Positions 13,402 to 13,746 of a DNA stretch of 13,746 nucleotides are shown piece by piece (positions within the stretch are counted from its first letter, which is position 1; the number at the start of each line of letters is the position of its first letter). Where the stretch lies: positions 1 through 13,746 of the forward strand of contig URYW01000048.1 in the NCBI GenBank assembly GCA_900552145.1, given 5' to 3'. The DNA comes from an uncultured Collinsella sp. Its GTDB lineage: Bacteria; Actinomycetota; Coriobacteriia; Coriobacteriales; Coriobacteriaceae. The position numbers and the translations under genes were made by a program. Under the pieces are notes generated by a model. The model had not been told where the DNA came from and made no database searches. It saw only the letters and a program-made list of their open reading frames with translations.

Positions 13402-13746
13402 TTAGTAGTCGAACTGGTGATAGTAACGACGGTAGTTGAGGTTGTGCTTGGTGACCGTCTCGTAGTAAGCGGCAAGGCGATCGGTGATCAGCGAGGAGAG
13501 GATCCACGGAGACACGATGACGCGGAACTCGTCGTCAAGGCCGGGGATCGCGAACTCGGCGGTGTCGATGATGTTGATGTCGGTGTCGCCGGTCACGCCG
13601 CGGGTCAGGAAGGCGCGGACGCGCTCGTCGAGCTTGCGGTTCTCGTCCTCGCCCATGAACAGGAACACGGGGACGCCGGGCTCCACGAGCTCGAGGGTGC
13701 CGTGGAAGAAGTCGGCCGAGGTGATGTAGCGGGTGCGCTTCCACTG
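13402..13746 (-). CDS. frlB: SIS-domain sugar-amine deglycase, FrlB-like, C-terminal part (cut by right window edge)
   Basis: Only the last 114 residues are inside the window. They begin QWKRTRYITSADFFHGTLE and contain VEPGVPVFLFMGEDENRKLDER and the ending NLNYRRYYHQFDY. FFHGTLE followed by EPGVP-LF-GEDE is the layout of the C-terminal SIS half of FrlB, the fructoselysine-6-phosphate deglycase that yields glucose 6-phosphate and lysine, and of related GlmS-like deglycases. Most of this SIS domain's sugar-phosphate site and the other SIS half are off the edge, so specificity cannot be read here. It is co-directional with the frlC-like gene 73 bp downstream, which supports the assignment. Other members of the family, such as glucoselysine deglycases or GlmS-like isomerases, are alternatives. 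Confidence 0.75.
   Translation of the reverse strand, partial: QWKRTRYITSADFFHGTLELVEPGVPVFLFMGEDENRKLDERVRAFLTRGVTGDTDINIIDTAEFAIPGLDDEFRVIVSPWILSSLITDRLAAYYETVTKHNLNYRRYYHQFDY

Noticed and set aside
1..13746. CRISPR arrays, insertion sequences, prophage, tRNA or rRNA genes, toxin-antitoxin or defence modules
   Set aside because: No regularly spaced repeats, transposase or phage motifs, RNA-gene signatures or defence proteins were recognised; mazG here lies with yfcE, not with mazEF.

Overview
The window looks like chromosomal DNA of a high-GC gut actinobacterium of the class Coriobacteriia, most likely Collinsella or a close relative. This rests on codon use, strong AGGAGG-type ribosome sites, the protein flavour and the gene neighbourhood; no 16S or other decisive marker is present, so the genus is an inference. 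Almost everything is encoded on the minus strand. The only plus-strand gene is a PHP-family phosphatase. No mobile element, CRISPR array, tRNA or rRNA gene was seen.

Layout by coordinate. 1-734: the first part of enolase, cut by the left edge, with a 5' region holding a 10-bp direct repeat. 871-2892: a minus-strand group, larC2-like / yfcE-like phosphodiesterase / mazG, ending in a clear Rho-independent terminator. 2893-3213: a 321-bp divergent intergenic region with a 20-bp inverted repeat. 3214-4125 (+): PHP-type histidinol-phosphatase, followed by a 26-bp-stem hairpin that separates it from the convergent his operon. 4246-12322 (-): a compact histidine operon read in the order hisZG (fused), hisD, hisC, hisB, hisH, hisA, hisF, hisI, hisE. 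Genes in its middle touch or overlap; a ~95-nt imperfect palindrome sits between hisF and hisI. 12492-13746 (-): a sugar-phosphate isomerase/epimerase and the C-terminal end of a SIS-domain protein, resembling FrlC and FrlB of fructoselysine catabolism.

Together the his genes plus the convergent PHP phosphatase cover every enzymatic step from PRPP and ATP to L-histidine: HisZG, HisE, HisI, HisA, HisHF, HisB (dehydratase only), HisC, PHP phosphatase, HisD. The most unusual protein is the single-chain HisZ-HisG fusion, which joins the regulatory and catalytic halves of ATP phosphoribosyltransferase. The stand-alone LarC2 domain without a LarC1 beside it, and several intergenic palindromes that may be dispersed repeats or RNA structures, are the other points worth a second look. 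I did not find a convincing wholly new multi-gene system; most of the window is recognisable metabolism.
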